This document shows positions 9,580 to 17,766 of a DNA stretch of 59,551 bases, piece by piece. The notes under the pieces are model-generated. The model saw nothing but the letters and a program-made list of their open reading frames with translations. It had not been told where the DNA came from and made no database searches. The position numbers were made by a program, and so were the translations under genes. The stretch lies in the NCBI GenBank assembly GCA_017406565.1, contig JAFQYG010000007.1, forward strand, positions 1-59,551. The letters are read 5' to 3'. Origin of the DNA: Candidatus Saccharimonadota bacterium. GTDB lineage: Bacteria; Patescibacteriota; Saccharimonadia; Saccharimonadales; Saccharimonadaceae. Each line of letters starts with the position of its first letter. Position 1 is the first letter of the stretch.

Positions 9580-9586
9580 AACCTTA

Positions 9587-11389
9587 TTATATCACTCCTG
9601 GTTTAATTTTTAGATAATCGATAAGGAAATTCTCAATATCATCAAAGAGGTTACTAGCAATACCACCATCTAGATATCGCCCATCACCTAGCATTTTAAC
9701 CATAATGACATATTGTGGCATTTCTCCAGTGGGAGCAACAAAACCGATGTAGGTACCGACGGTTTCCGACATCGAATCGTCGTAAGCGCCGTTTTTAATA
9801 ACCTGAGCAGTACCGGATTTACCACCGATGTCATAACCTTGACGATCAATGCCGCCACGTTTTTTATAGCTACGGTTATTGATAAACATATCACGCATTG
9901 TTGCAGAGGTTTCGTCGCTTAAAATCTTATCTTCGATTCTTACCGGTAAGCCTTCTTCTTTTTCCTGTCTTGGAGTAATTTCACCATCTTCGTAGAAACC
10001 TTTGAGGATGGTTGGGGTACGCCAGGTGCCACCATTAACAACTGCAGAATAGGCAGTGGCGGTCTGTAGCATAGTAATATTTAAGTTCTGACCGAAGGTC
10101 ATATTAGCGTAGGTTGAGTCACGGCCTAAACCTTCATTGGGGTCTGGTATTACGCCTTCAGTTTCAGCTAATTCGACACCGGTAGGGTAATCGAGGCGGA
10201 ATTTATCATGATAATAATTATAAAGCTTTTCCCTTCCCTGTTGAGTAATCTGATTTGGATTACCACCGAGAAGCTTGAGTGCATGGATTGAACCAGTATT
10301 AAGCGACCAATATAGGGCAGTCTTCATGTCGAGCGTGCCATATAGGCTGGCGCGCTGTTCTGCATTTTGAATTTTCCAGCCGTCGACTATTTCGTAACCT
10401 TGATTAAAGTAAGTGGTATCTGCGGTCATCACTCCTTCGTTGATAGCTGCCGAAAATGCAAAACTCTTGCAAACTGAAGCTGGTTCATAAGGAACTTCTG
10501 TAATTTGATTCATATAAACTGAGGCGTCAGTAACATTACCGTAATTTGCTGGGTCGTAGTTCGGAAGATTTGCCATCACGAGTATTTCCCCGGTGTTAGG
10601 GTTCATAATCAGAGCCGAGGCGTGGTCAGCAGCAGTATTATCAATATGGCTTTGGACGATTTGCTCAACTTTACGCTCTAAGCCACGATCAATAGAAAGC
10701 ACAACATTTTTACCGTCTTTAGCGGGTATTTTAATATTGTCATTGCCGATAGACAAAGCAATTTTATTAACATCTGCGGTGGATTTCAGGAGACCGTCCT
10801 TACCAGATATTATTTCGCCCAGTGAAGATTCGATACCGTATTGGCCAACGCCATCAGCGTTAACAAACCCTAGTACACTCGAAGCTAATTCTCCTTCAGG
10901 ATATACTCTTTGGTTGGTCTTTTTGAAATAAACGGCAGCAAGATTTTGCTCGGCAAGTTTTTCAATAATTTCACGCGGAACATTTTTAGCAACAATAGAG
11001 TATCTTAAACCCTCTTGTTTATAAATTTCATCGAAATCTACTGCAATATAGTCTTTAGCGTAAGTTTCAAGAGCTTTTTTAATCTCTTCTTTGTCGGTGA
11101 CGGTAGGGTCAATTACAACTTGGTAAGTAGTTTGATTAAGGACAATCGCTACTGGTTCATCGTGGTCCATCATATAAATGTCGCCACGCTTGGCAGCGAT
11201 AGTTTCAAGCATGGTATGTTCTTCATCGGCACGTGCGGTCCAATAATCATGTTCGACAATTTGAATAAAAAAAAGCCTTATCGCAATAACTGCGAAAGAG
11301 CCAAGTACAACATACTTCAAAATTTTGATTCGGCGGTGAGGCGAACTGGTCGGATTGACAACTTGGTGCTGATAATTACTCCGTGGCAT
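9587..11389 (-). CDS. ftsI: Class B penicillin-binding protein (FtsI/PBP2-type transpeptidase)
   Basis: 600 residues. One N-terminal membrane anchor (residues about 26-45) is followed by a PBP dimerisation region and a transpeptidase domain. Catalytic triad motifs: S305-V-C-K308, S362-L-N364 and K524-S-G526 (GGKSGTAQV). The TGVELAETEG segment is typical. No PASTA repeats. It cross-links peptidoglycan, presumably with the FtsW encoded three genes away. It overlaps the ftsL-like gene by 14 bases. Whether it serves the septum or the side wall cannot be read from sequence; the dcw context favours the septum. Confidence 0.92.
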   Translation of the reverse strand: MPRSNYQHQVVNPTSSPHRRIKILKYVVLGSFAVIAIRLFFIQIVEHDYWTARADEEHTMLETIAAKRGDIYMMDHDEPVAIVLNQTTYQVVIDPTVTDKEEIKKALETYAKDYIAVDFDEIYKQEGLRYSIVAKNVPREIIEKLAEQNLAAVYFKKTNQRVYPEGELASSVLGFVNADGVGQYGIESSLGEIISGKDGLLKSTADVNKIALSIGNDNIKIPAKDGKNVVLSIDRGLERKVEQIVQSHIDNTAADHASALIMNPNTGEILVMANLPNYDPANYGNVTDASVYMNQITEVPYEPASVCKSFAFSAAINEGVMTADTTYFNQGYEIVDGWKIQNAEQRASLYGTLDMKTALYWSLNTGSIHALKLLGGNPNQITQQGREKLYNYYHDKFRLDYPTGVELAETEGVIPDPNEGLGRDSTYANMTFGQNLNITMLQTATAYSAVVNGGTWRTPTILKGFYEDGEITPRQEKEEGLPVRIEDKILSDETSATMRDMFINNRSYKKRGGIDRQGYDIGGKSGTAQVIKNGAYDDSMSETVGTYIGFVAPTGEMPQYVIMVKMLGDGRYLDGGIASNLFDDIENFLIDYLKIKPGVI

Positions 11390-11720
11390 AACCAGTTACC
11401 GTAGCATCTTCCATCGCCGCTGCAACGGTACTAGATTCTGCTGCAGCAACAGAATTCAAGCGAGCTTTTTCGACTGCGAGATCATCTAATTTTGCGTTCA
11501 TTTCAGTTATTTCTGTTTCGACGGAGGAAATTTCATAATCAAAACTGGTAGCTTTAGTGCTTTCTGCAACATAGATTAAACCAAAGATCAACGTCAACAT
11601 GCCAACGATAATGACTTGAGAGATGGAGCCTAAGCTTCTTTTGGTGTGACGGACTGTGTTTCGATTGCGGACAAAGGTAGCCGCGGGCGCACGTCTAGTG
11701 ACGTAGGTTTGGTTTTGCAT
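11376..11720 (-). CDS. ftsL: FtsL-like short bitopic division protein
   Basis: 114 residues: a basic cytoplasmic tail rich in Arg (1-28), one membrane helix (about 32-52, QVIIVGMLTLIFGLIYVAES), then a coiled-coil segment of heptad-like ISSVETEITEMNAKLDDLAVEKARL. This is the topology of FtsL/FtsB proteins that form a trimer with FtsQ. Sequence identity in this family is always weak, so the assignment rests on topology, size and position between rsmH and the PBP, the standard ftsL place. GAGGA precedes the ATG. Confidence 0.7.
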   Translation of the reverse strand: MQNQTYVTRRAPAATFVRNRNTVRHTKRSLGSISQVIIVGMLTLIFGLIYVAESTKATSFDYEISSVETEITEMNAKLDDLAVEKARLNSVAAAESSTVAAAMEDATVTGYATE

Positions 11721-11781
11721 GTTTTTCCTCGCTTGTTTGTTTTTGTTATTAATGTTTTATATTCTATTTATTTTTGTCTTA

Positions 11782-11945
11782 GACCGGGCGCTCTCGCAAG
11801 CAGAGCTATAAGTGACTTGCGAAGAGCTGTCCCGGGAAGGTCATACACTCACACTCTTCCGTGTGAACTCTATTTTGGTGGACCACACTCTGGTCCATAT
11901 CGCTAGCCCCGGAATCCTCCAGGTGTGGCTGTAGTCACCTGGAGG
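11782..11945 (-). ncRNA. Four-hairpin structured RNA inside the dcw operon (candidate)
   Basis: In transcript order on the minus strand: a 10-bp stem CCTCCAGGTG/CACCTGGAGG (11945-11916); TGGACCA/TGGTCCA (11897-11879); TCACAC/GTGTGA (11866-11849); and a long stem built from CCGGG/CCCGG and GCTC.TCGCAAG/CTTGCG.AGAGC (about 11842-11782). The GC content is well above the surroundings. It fills the gap between the 21-aa ORF and ftsL and has no T-run, so it is not a plain terminator. Possible roles: mRNA processing or stability element, attenuator, or a small RNA. No known family is recognised. Confidence 0.6.
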
Positions 11946-11955
11946 TTAAGGGAGA

Positions 11956-12021
11956 CTAACGGAAATTTACCTTAACGGTTTGTTTGCGCGATTTGTTCGC
12001 GACCATGATTTGTTTTGGCAT
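11956..12021 (-). CDS. 21-residue basic peptide between rsmH and ftsL
   Basis: ATG at 12021 with an ideal ribosome-binding site AGGAGG six bases upstream. The peptide begins MPKQIMVANKSRKQT and ends VKVNFR, then TAG. It has seven Lys/Arg among 21 residues and no hydrophobic segment. It starts about 35 bases after the rsmH stop and ends about 10 bases before the first hairpin of the structured RNA. The position suggests a leader peptide that could influence folding of the hairpins, or a real microprotein. No homologue is recognised. Confidence 0.5.
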   Translation of the reverse strand: MPKQIMVANKSRKQTVKVNFR

Positions 12022-12055
12022 GTTGTGCCTCCTTTTGTTTATTGTTTTTGTTTTA

Positions 12056-12934
12056 TCAATTCCGCCTTGCCGCTAGTCGTAACTTGGCGCTCCTAGCCCG
12101 CGGGTTGATAACTAACTCCACATTTTCCGCAGTGATGGGTTTTTTATTGATAATGCTTAGTTCTGATTCCTCGCCGTGATTTGATGCTTCCCTCATAAAA
12201 TCTTTTACTAACCGATCTTCTAAGCTATGGAAGGTAATGATTCCAAGTCGTCCGTTTTTGTTTAGTAGTTTCGGCAGAAGTGGCAAAGTTTTTTCGATTT
12301 GCCCCAATTCGTCGTTTACTACTATACGAACTGCTTGAAAGACTTGAGTAGCTGGGTGAATTCTAGAGTAGCCATGAATTCTGGTTTTGATTAAATCAGC
12401 AAGTTCTAGCGTACTCTTAATGGGGCGATGATGTACGATAACCCTAGCAAAGGCGTGTGCGCGACCATCGGGGATTTCACCGTATGTTTTGAAAATATCG
12501 ATTAATTCCCTTTCGCTAGTTTTATTAATAACATCATAAGCTGTGAGCTTTTGACGCCGATCCATCCGCATGTCGAGCGGCGCATCGTATCGAAACGAAA
12601 AACCGCGTTCTTCCATATCTAGCTGCGGAGAAGAAACTCCAAAATCTGCTAGTATCATATCGAAAGTCTTTCCACACTCTAAAAGCTGTAGCACTGCACT
12701 ATAAAAATCACTGTTAATATAATTGATAGAGGATGGGAATTTGCTTTTAAGATAATTAATCGCAAACTCATCTCGATCAATCAAATATGAATCCTTAAAT
12801 TGCTGTGTCACATCCAAAATTTTGCTAGCGTGCCCTCCGAAGCCGGCTGTCAAATCTAAATACGACTCTCCTGGCTTTGGAGATAGACCTGCTAAGACTT
12901 CAGATAGTAATACAGGATTATGTAGCTTCTCCAT
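12056..12934 (-). CDS. rsmH: RsmH, 16S rRNA m4C1402 methyltransferase
   Basis: 292 residues from the ATG at 12934 (MEKLHNPVLLSEVL), the usual RsmH start. The longer frame begins with a TTG that overlaps the -10 box. SAM-binding signature YLDLTAGFGGHA, then ILADFGVSSPQLD and the C-terminal GIITFHSLEDRLVKDF are diagnostic. The enzyme methylates C1402 in the decoding centre. It is the first gene of the dcw operon here; no mraZ lies upstream. ATTATA at 12941-12946 on the plus strand is a TATAAT box six bases before the ATG, so the mRNA is probably leaderless. Confidence 0.93.
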   Translation of the reverse strand: MEKLHNPVLLSEVLAGLSPKPGESYLDLTAGFGGHASKILDVTQQFKDSYLIDRDEFAINYLKSKFPSSINYINSDFYSAVLQLLECGKTFDMILADFGVSSPQLDMEERGFSFRYDAPLDMRMDRRQKLTAYDVINKTSERELIDIFKTYGEIPDGRAHAFARVIVHHRPIKSTLELADLIKTRIHGYSRIHPATQVFQAVRIVVNDELGQIEKTLPLLPKLLNKNGRLGIITFHSLEDRLVKDFMREASNHGEESELSIINKKPITAENVELVINPRARSAKLRLAARRN

Positions 12935-12940
12935 ATTTAT

Positions 12941-12966
12941 ATTATACAACGCTTGAGACCGTTCAA
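12941..12966 (-). promoter_or_regulatory. Promoter of the dcw operon (leaderless rsmH)
   Basis: TATAAT (minus strand) at 12946-12941, six bases upstream of the rsmH ATG. A weak TTGAAC lies 14 bases further upstream, a short spacer. No ribosome-binding site fits between the box and the ATG. Confidence 0.5.
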
Positions 12967-13047
12967 CTAGAAACTTCAGCGGGTTTGTTTCTGCTTTGAT
13001 TTTTGTTTGTTACACAATTAATCCACTACGATTGTTTTGATTTGCGC
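12967..13047. other. Intergenic spacer upstream of the dcw promoter
   Basis: T-rich on the plus strand. No ORF or strong hairpin seen. It may hold the start of the RNA candidate at 13048-13216. Confidence 0.3.
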
Positions 13048-13216
13048 ACGGCAGATCATAATAATCATAGCCGTTGAGAGACTTATTGTGTTTAGACCAT
13101 ATAGAGTTTTATTGGGAGGTGTGTTTTAGAGGAAGGAGCTCACGATTGTTTTTTCGCATCTCGCTTAATATTTAATGCGCGCGAAGCTCCTAGATGGTCG
13201 GTCTCAAACTTTTTTA
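13048..13216 (+). ncRNA. Candidate structured RNA with nested long-range stems
   Basis: ACGGC/GCCGT (13048-13052, 13070-13074) forms a small hairpin. Nested pairs follow: GAGAC (13078-13082) with GTCTC (13201-13205), GACCATATA (13095-13103) with TAGATGGTC (13191-13199, one mismatch), GGAGCT (13135-13140) with AGCTCC (13185-13190), and TTCGCAT with ATGCG inside. A run of six T follows at about 13210-13215, as in an intrinsic terminator on the plus strand. No ORF is present. The size and long-range closed shape suggest a housekeeping-size small RNA. I do not see RNase P or tmRNA signatures. 6S-like is possible but unproven. Confidence 0.5.
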
Positions 13217-13487
13217 AGGTACGATCTTTTGTTTAGCGTTTTTATTTTATATTCGCTGATTTAATTTTATGACATCTTTTTTAAAAATGCAAGTGCTTTT
13301 TTGGACTTTTTTTGATTGTTTAGTTTTGCACTAATTGTGGAAAACTTCCCTGTTATTTACCGAACACTTAGTCCATCAAAAACCGAACATAAGGGGTCTG
13401 AAAAACCGAACATGCCTACATTGACTTTTGTGGCTGGTTGTGGTATAATTAGAAGATAGTGTTATCTTTTGGTGAAAGGAGTGGGTT
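13217..13487. other. Intergenic region with promoter of the tandem small-protein operon
   Basis: Two copies of AAAAACCGAACAT lie near 13380-13412. TATAAT within TGTGGTATAAT at about 13440-13450 is a -10 box, followed by a short leader with AAAGGAG before the ATG at 13488. Nothing else recognised. Confidence 0.4.
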
Positions 13488-13823
13488 ATGGATAATACTC
13501 GTACATCTTATACTTTGTGTTGGGACAAATATGAGCAATTTCGTAAGGAATATTTACGTCTTGTAGATCAGGCACGTAAAGCTGGTGAAACACTGGCACA
13601 AAATGCGGACTCTGTTGAGTTAATCAAGCTTCAGGATAGTCTTGAGGGATTGCTTGAAGAGTCTTCTATACTCTCTGTTGCCGCAAGACAGCACCTTCAG
13701 AGTGCTACTACTTCATTGCTCTATGCAGTAACTTCTGCAATTTGTGATTCTTATTTGTTCGCTGCTGATAATGCAGCTGATTTTGAGTCGTATGCTATTC
13801 TAGATGATTTGGAGGTAATGTAA
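13488..13823 (+). CDS. Small helical protein, paralogue of its downstream neighbour
   Basis: 111 residues, predicted all-helical and soluble, acidic, with no signal peptide or membrane segment. It aligns with the next gene: here YEQFRKEYLRLVDQA then NADSVELIKLQDSLEGLLEE, there KAKYMTLVKGAE then YADLCDLTKINESLDAILME. The two are tandem duplicates in one operon. The ATG follows AAAGGAG. The stop and the next start share a base (TAATG), giving coupled translation. Function unknown; a helical bundle or adaptor role is only a guess. Confidence 0.65.
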   Translation: MDNTRTSYTLCWDKYEQFRKEYLRLVDQARKAGETLAQNADSVELIKLQDSLEGLLEESSILSVAARQHLQSATTSLLYAVTSAICDSYLFAADNAADFESYAILDDLEVM

Positions 13824-14113
13824 TGGAAAAACGTTCTGCAAAATACGAAGAGCTGATGGATGCTTTTAAGAATACTAAAGCTAAATATATGACTCTGGTA
13901 AAAGGCGCGGAGGCGTCTCATATGATGCTCGAACAGTACGCTGATCTCTGTGATTTGACAAAAATCAACGAAAGTTTAGATGCTATCCTGATGGAGGCAA
14001 AAGACAGACTGTCAGACTACGACGAGTATAACGAGGTGACAAGCGAAGCGATTTCACTGCTTAACTCCGTGAAAAGCGTCATTTACCTCTCGAGACATGT
14101 CTCTCGGAAATAA
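13823..14113 (+). CDS. Small helical protein, tandem paralogue
   Basis: 96 residues, helical and charged, paralogous to the preceding 111-residue protein over its first about 60 residues. It starts on the last base of the upstream stop codon (TAATG overlap), so the two are probably made in fixed ratio and could form a hetero-oligomer. The C-terminus SVKSVIYLSRHVSRK is basic. A strong terminator follows at 14124-14150. No known family recognised. Confidence 0.6.
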   Translation: MEKRSAKYEELMDAFKNTKAKYMTLVKGAEASHMMLEQYADLCDLTKINESLDAILMEAKDRLSDYDEYNEVTSEAISLLNSVKSVIYLSRHVSRK

Positions 14114-14123
14114 ACCCAACATT

Positions 14124-14150
14124 TAAAGCCGGCATTAGCCGGCTTTTAAA
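14124..14150 (+). terminator. Intrinsic terminator of the small helical protein operon
   Basis: AAAGCCGGC-ATTA-GCCGGCTTTT: a perfect stem with a four-base loop and a T-run. It is symmetric and could act on both strands. Confidence 0.85.
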
Positions 14151-14216
14151 TATCGTAATGCTATCCGATATTAGTTGACTGATATGGTATAATTATGAAA
14201 AATAAGTGAGGTAAAT

Positions 14217-15194
14217 ATGGAAAAAACTGATTTCGATGTATTCTTGTGGGCGAACGAAATTGATGAAGTAAAAAACAACGTCTCGGCGGAGTTGTTTTTA
14301 TTTAATAAAAACTATACACCGTATAAGATAAAGTATTCGGATAAACTGACTGGTGCGGTCAAATCGATGTTTATGCAAGAAGCGATACACTATATTATCG
14401 AAGAGGCGGATAAGGGACTGGAATGCCGTGAATATGAGAGGGCTGATGGTGAGGATAAAGTAATTTATCGTACTTCCCTGTCAAAGGTTGGGCGAGCGGA
14501 AACTTTAATCCATTTAATTGAAAATGAGTATAAAGATATTGATTACTTCACTGAAAATGAATATGATTTTAAGAAAGTAAAAGGTATTATTGCGAGATTT
14601 ACCTATCCTGGCGAAGAAGGTATGAAGGCATTTTATATTGCAAAAATACTGCCAGCTTCTTCGGCGCTCAAAGGTGCTTCATCATGGGAAATTAACGGTG
14701 AATCGTTTGAACCGTTTTCAGCTGAAATTGCTCTAAAAATGCCAGATGATAACCAAGTAGCGATTGTAGATGGTAATATTATAGTATTTAACCAGGCAAA
14801 ATTTGAGAATTTGTTCCAATACGACTACAAATCTCAAGTTATCGCCGAGGCTAAGGCAAAAGAATTGACTGAAAAATATAAGTTGTCGTTTGCAGAAGGT
14901 TTGACGCTTGATTCCCTCTTAGCGGATAAAAAACCGATTTTGAAGAAGGTGCAAGCGATGGACATTGCTGAAGAAATGCCGCAAGACAAGTTACTTGACT
15001 ATGCAGATGAAATGCAGTTAGAGTTGATGACGGATGACGATGGTTCAATTATTATTATGGACGACAAAGACCTCACGATGTTTGTGAATTTATTGAATGA
15101 AGATTATTATGTTTCGCCAGTAAATGGCAAACGATACGAAATTAAGTCCAAAAAATTACTCGGTGAGCCAGATGGCGAACCGCCGAGAGGCTAA
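14217..15194 (+). CDS. DUF4868 (KwaB-like) domain protein
   Basis: 325 residues, soluble. The central and C-terminal layout fits DUF4868, the family of KwaB from the Kiwa anti-phage system: residues about 180-200 (IIVFNQAKFENLFQYD), a helical middle (LTEKYKLSFAEGLTLDSLLADKKPILKKVQ) and the end YYVSPVNGKRYEIKSKK. In Kiwa, KwaB works with a membrane protein KwaA encoded beside it. No membrane-protein gene adjoins here, so a complete Kiwa system is not supported. Single DUF4868 genes also occur outside defence loci. TATAAT about 25 bases upstream and GAGG before the ATG. Confidence 0.65.
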   Translation: MEKTDFDVFLWANEIDEVKNNVSAELFLFNKNYTPYKIKYSDKLTGAVKSMFMQEAIHYIIEEADKGLECREYERADGEDKVIYRTSLSKVGRAETLIHLIENEYKDIDYFTENEYDFKKVKGIIARFTYPGEEGMKAFYIAKILPASSALKGASSWEINGESFEPFSAEIALKMPDDNQVAIVDGNIIVFNQAKFENLFQYDYKSQVIAEAKAKELTEKYKLSFAEGLTLDSLLADKKPILKKVQAMDIAEEMPQDKLLDYADEMQLELMTDDDGSIIIMDDKDLTMFVNLLNEDYYVSPVNGKRYEIKSKKLLGEPDGEPPRG

Positions 15195-15202
15195 TTAGCC
15201 GA

Positions 15203-15739
15203 TTAATTAGGAAGTTCGAAATAAGCCTCATTGACGAAATTGGATTCGCCGAGAGTTTTGAAGGTTTTTTCTAAATCTTGTCGAGCGGCAAAAACGGAAT
15301 CTTCGGGAGAAAGATCGGATTCGATTTTGGCATAATAACCAGATTTGCCATCGACTTTATCGAGGAAAATGAAGTTCCCTTCTCCCATTTTTAAATCTTG
15401 GCGACGACGGGAAACTTCAGCAATGGGCTTAAAGCCAAGTTGCAAGATGATGTTAACGATTTTTTCGTAATCTTTAATGACAGTTTCTTCGGCGATATCG
15501 ACGCCGGAATCTTCGATGTGACGTTTTAAAATAAAGCAATATTTGGCGGGCTTATCGACGGAGCGCATTTCGGTGCGCATGATAAGACGAGGAAAATTAG
15601 CATGCGGTTTATAATTGCGTGGTACATAAATACGGTCATGTTGCCAGTAAATCTGTGAAAAATCAAGGTCGATGTCTGATAATTTCTTCTCAAATTCATC
15701 GCGGTTTTTCAGTTTACACTTTACTATGACTTTTCTCAT
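15203..15739 (-). CDS. Divergent CYTH-domain protein
   Basis: 178 residues from the ATG at 15739 (MRKVIVKCKLKN). CYTH proteins (class IV adenylate cyclase, thiamine triphosphatase, tripolyphosphatase) bind triphosphates in a beta-tunnel. The pattern RLIMRTE, KYCFILKRHIED, AEETVIKDYEKI, EVSRRRQDLKMG, FIFLDKVDG and YAKIESDLSPED fits the later strands. The hallmark N-terminal ExExK is not there: the equivalent VIVKCKL has Lys for Glu. It may bind a different ligand or have lost catalysis. TATAAT seven bases before the ATG suggests leaderless expression; the longer frame from 15775 overlaps that promoter. Confidence 0.65.
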   Translation of the reverse strand: MRKVIVKCKLKNRDEFEKKLSDIDLDFSQIYWQHDRIYVPRNYKPHANFPRLIMRTEMRSVDKPAKYCFILKRHIEDSGVDIAEETVIKDYEKIVNIILQLGFKPIAEVSRRRQDLKMGEGNFIFLDKVDGKSGYYAKIESDLSPEDSVFAARQDLEKTFKTLGESNFVNEAYFELPN

Positions 15740-15768
15740 ACAATATATTATACCATATCTTGATAATG

Positions 15769-17394
15769 TTAGCAATCTATTCTGCGAAGGTCGATAATAC
15801 GGGCCTCAACAGACTTAACTCCATTAAAATCATTTTCAGAGAGTTTAACCAGGAGTTCAATTTGATCAAATTCGGGATCAATTTGGAGCCATTTTTCTGG
15901 AGCATAAAAAGCGATGGCTTTGAGATATTTTCCCTGTTTGTCACGGAGATCGAGTCTTAAGTGATTACGTTCGGCTCCCATGCGAGTAAGGCCAGTTACT
16001 TGGATATTTTTAAGATGAAAAATCGGTTCTTCGTTACCTGGCCCATACGGCTCTAATTGTTTTAACTCAGTTAGCAAATCGAGAGTGAGCTCAGAAAAAT
16101 CAGTAACTTCTAAGTCGGCGTGTTGTTTTAGATACTCTTTTTGATTGGTGAGATGGAGGCTACGATAGTATTCGTTAATTTGTTCACGAAAACTATAAAG
16201 TTTCTCGCCAGCAACTCGAACACCGGCAGCTCCGGCGTGGCCGCCGCCACCAATAATACTATCTTTAGTGAAATTGAGTGCATCGGCAAGATTAAAATCA
16301 CCAAAGCTACGACCTGAGCCCTTAAAAACATTATTGCCAACATCGGTGAGAACAAAAGCGGGTTTCATATATTGCTCAACTAAACGACCGGCAACAATGC
16401 CAAGTATGCCCTCATGCCAGTTGCCAGTTTCAATAATAACTGGATCGTCGCTGATTCCGCGTTGGGTGATTTCACGAGTAGCGGCAATTTGCTCGGTTTT
16501 GCGTTTTTTGTTCAATACTTCTAGTTTCTCGGCTAGAGGAGCGGCATCAATAGGTGTTTTGGCACGGAGGAGATTAAGGGCTAAATATGCAGTGTCGAGA
16601 CGACCAGCAGCATTGAGCCGTGGACCAATTTGAAAACCAATCGATTCAGAATTAATGCTTTTTACCCCTGATCTAAACATTAATTCAGCTAGGCCTGGAC
16701 GACGCGTTTTCGATAACACTTTGATGCCATAATAACCAAAAATACGATTCTCTCCTATTAAAGTCATGCTGTCACAGATGGTGCCAAGCAATACGAGATC
16801 AAGTAGCCATTTCTCTTGACCACTTTTGATGAGATTCTGCTTGGTGAGAGCTTGAGCAACTTTGAAAGCTACACCAACGCCTGCTAAGTTTTGAAGTTCT
16901 TCAGTAGGGTAGTCTTTACGGTGGGGATTGATTACTGCGATAGCGTTAGGCATCGTTTCAGCAGTTTCGTGGTGATCGGTAACAATGGTGTCAATCCCGA
17001 GAGTGTTCAACTCATCAATAATAGTGTGATTATGAGAGCCGCAGTCGACTGTTATAACTAGTGTTATCCCCTGTTCTTTGGCTTTAGTGATGAGTTTTGG
17101 GCTCATACCGTAACCATCAGCAAAACGATCTGGCAACATGATAATGATATTATCTGGGTTGACATTGGCGAGGATTAAGGTTTGCTCCATCACAGTACTA
17201 GCAGTGACGCCGTCAACGTCATAATCGCCATAAATGAGGATTTTTTCGGATTTTATGATGGCTTTTTTAATACGCGAAATAGCTTTGTCCATACTAAAAA
17301 GTAAAAATGGGTCTAAGCTGCCATCATATTTTGGATGTAAAAAATCTGTGGTAAAATGGCGATTTTTTAGTAGCTGTTCAAAAATTTTACTCAA
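15769..17394 (-). CDS. recJ: RecJ-type single-strand DNA exonuclease
   Basis: 541 residues, close to typical RecJ. DHH phosphoesterase motifs in order: YGDYDVDGVTAS, VITVDCGSHNH, IVTDHHETAE (the DHH triad), AGVGVAFKVAQ. The DHHA1 motif GGGGHAGAAGVR lies in the C-terminal half, followed by an OB-fold region. RecJ degrades 5' single-stranded ends in recombination and repair. The frame opens with TTG at 17394, with AACAGGGG about seven bases upstream as a possible binding site. No in-frame ATG occurs near the conserved N-terminus. It starts 12 bases after the wHTH gene, so the two are one operon. Confidence 0.9.
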   Translation of the reverse strand: MSKIFEQLLKNRHFTTDFLHPKYDGSLDPFLLFSMDKAISRIKKAIIKSEKILIYGDYDVDGVTASTVMEQTLILANVNPDNIIIMLPDRFADGYGMSPKLITKAKEQGITLVITVDCGSHNHTIIDELNTLGIDTIVTDHHETAETMPNAIAVINPHRKDYPTEELQNLAGVGVAFKVAQALTKQNLIKSGQEKWLLDLVLLGTICDSMTLIGENRIFGYYGIKVLSKTRRPGLAELMFRSGVKSINSESIGFQIGPRLNAAGRLDTAYLALNLLRAKTPIDAAPLAEKLEVLNKKRKTEQIAATREITQRGISDDPVIIETGNWHEGILGIVAGRLVEQYMKPAFVLTDVGNNVFKGSGRSFGDFNLADALNFTKDSIIGGGGHAGAAGVRVAGEKLYSFREQINEYYRSLHLTNQKEYLKQHADLEVTDFSELTLDLLTELKQLEPYGPGNEEPIFHLKNIQVTGLTRMGAERNHLRLDLRDKQGKYLKAIAFYAPEKWLQIDPEFDQIELLVKLSENDFNGVKSVEARIIDLRRIDC

Positions 17395-17406
17395 TTTATA
17401 CCCCTG

Positions 17407-17697
17407 TTAACCAATAGTTTTGGATGGCTTATTGCCTTTTTGACTTTTGATTACAATACTTTGCAATTCTTTCAAAATTGGGAAGCTTTTGTTAGTTTGG
17501 TAGATTTTGGTTTTACCTTTTTTAGTGACGATAAGAAAGTTACCTTCTGCCATGCGCTCCAGTTCTCTTTGGATGTTGCCTGGATCTTCTTTAATCAACT
17601 TAGCCAAACCCCTAACGTGAGTTTTGAAGTCTGGATACTTGGCAAAAACTACTAGTATTTTTCGACGCACCCTTGATGTAACAAATAATTCTAACAT
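17407..17697 (-). CDS. Winged helix-turn-helix transcriptional regulator
   Basis: 96 residues. Residues about 5-75 form a compact wHTH: VRRKILVVFAKYPDF, then the recognition region GLAKLIKEDPGNIQRELERM and the wing NFLIVTKKGKTKIYQT. It resembles small ArsR/MarR-like DNA-binding proteins without metal-binding cysteines. First gene of a two-gene unit with recJ, so it may regulate repair genes or itself. The divergent region up to priA holds the 162-bp inverted repeat element, a possible target. No ligand domain visible. Confidence 0.7.
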   Translation of the reverse strand: MLELFVTSRVRRKILVVFAKYPDFKTHVRGLAKLIKEDPGNIQRELERMAEGNFLIVTKKGKTKIYQTNKSFPILKELQSIVIKSQKGNKPSKTIG

Positions 17698-17766
17698 ATT
17701 ACCTCGCTTTAACTCTGATTATTATAGCATAGATTCTGTAAAAATTACAACAATATAATCTGAGTA

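Noticed and set aside
13048-13216. RNase P RNA or tmRNA
   Set aside because: GAGGAA occurs, but the rest of the RNase P conserved core, and the tmRNA tRNA-like ends and tag frame, are not seen on either strand.
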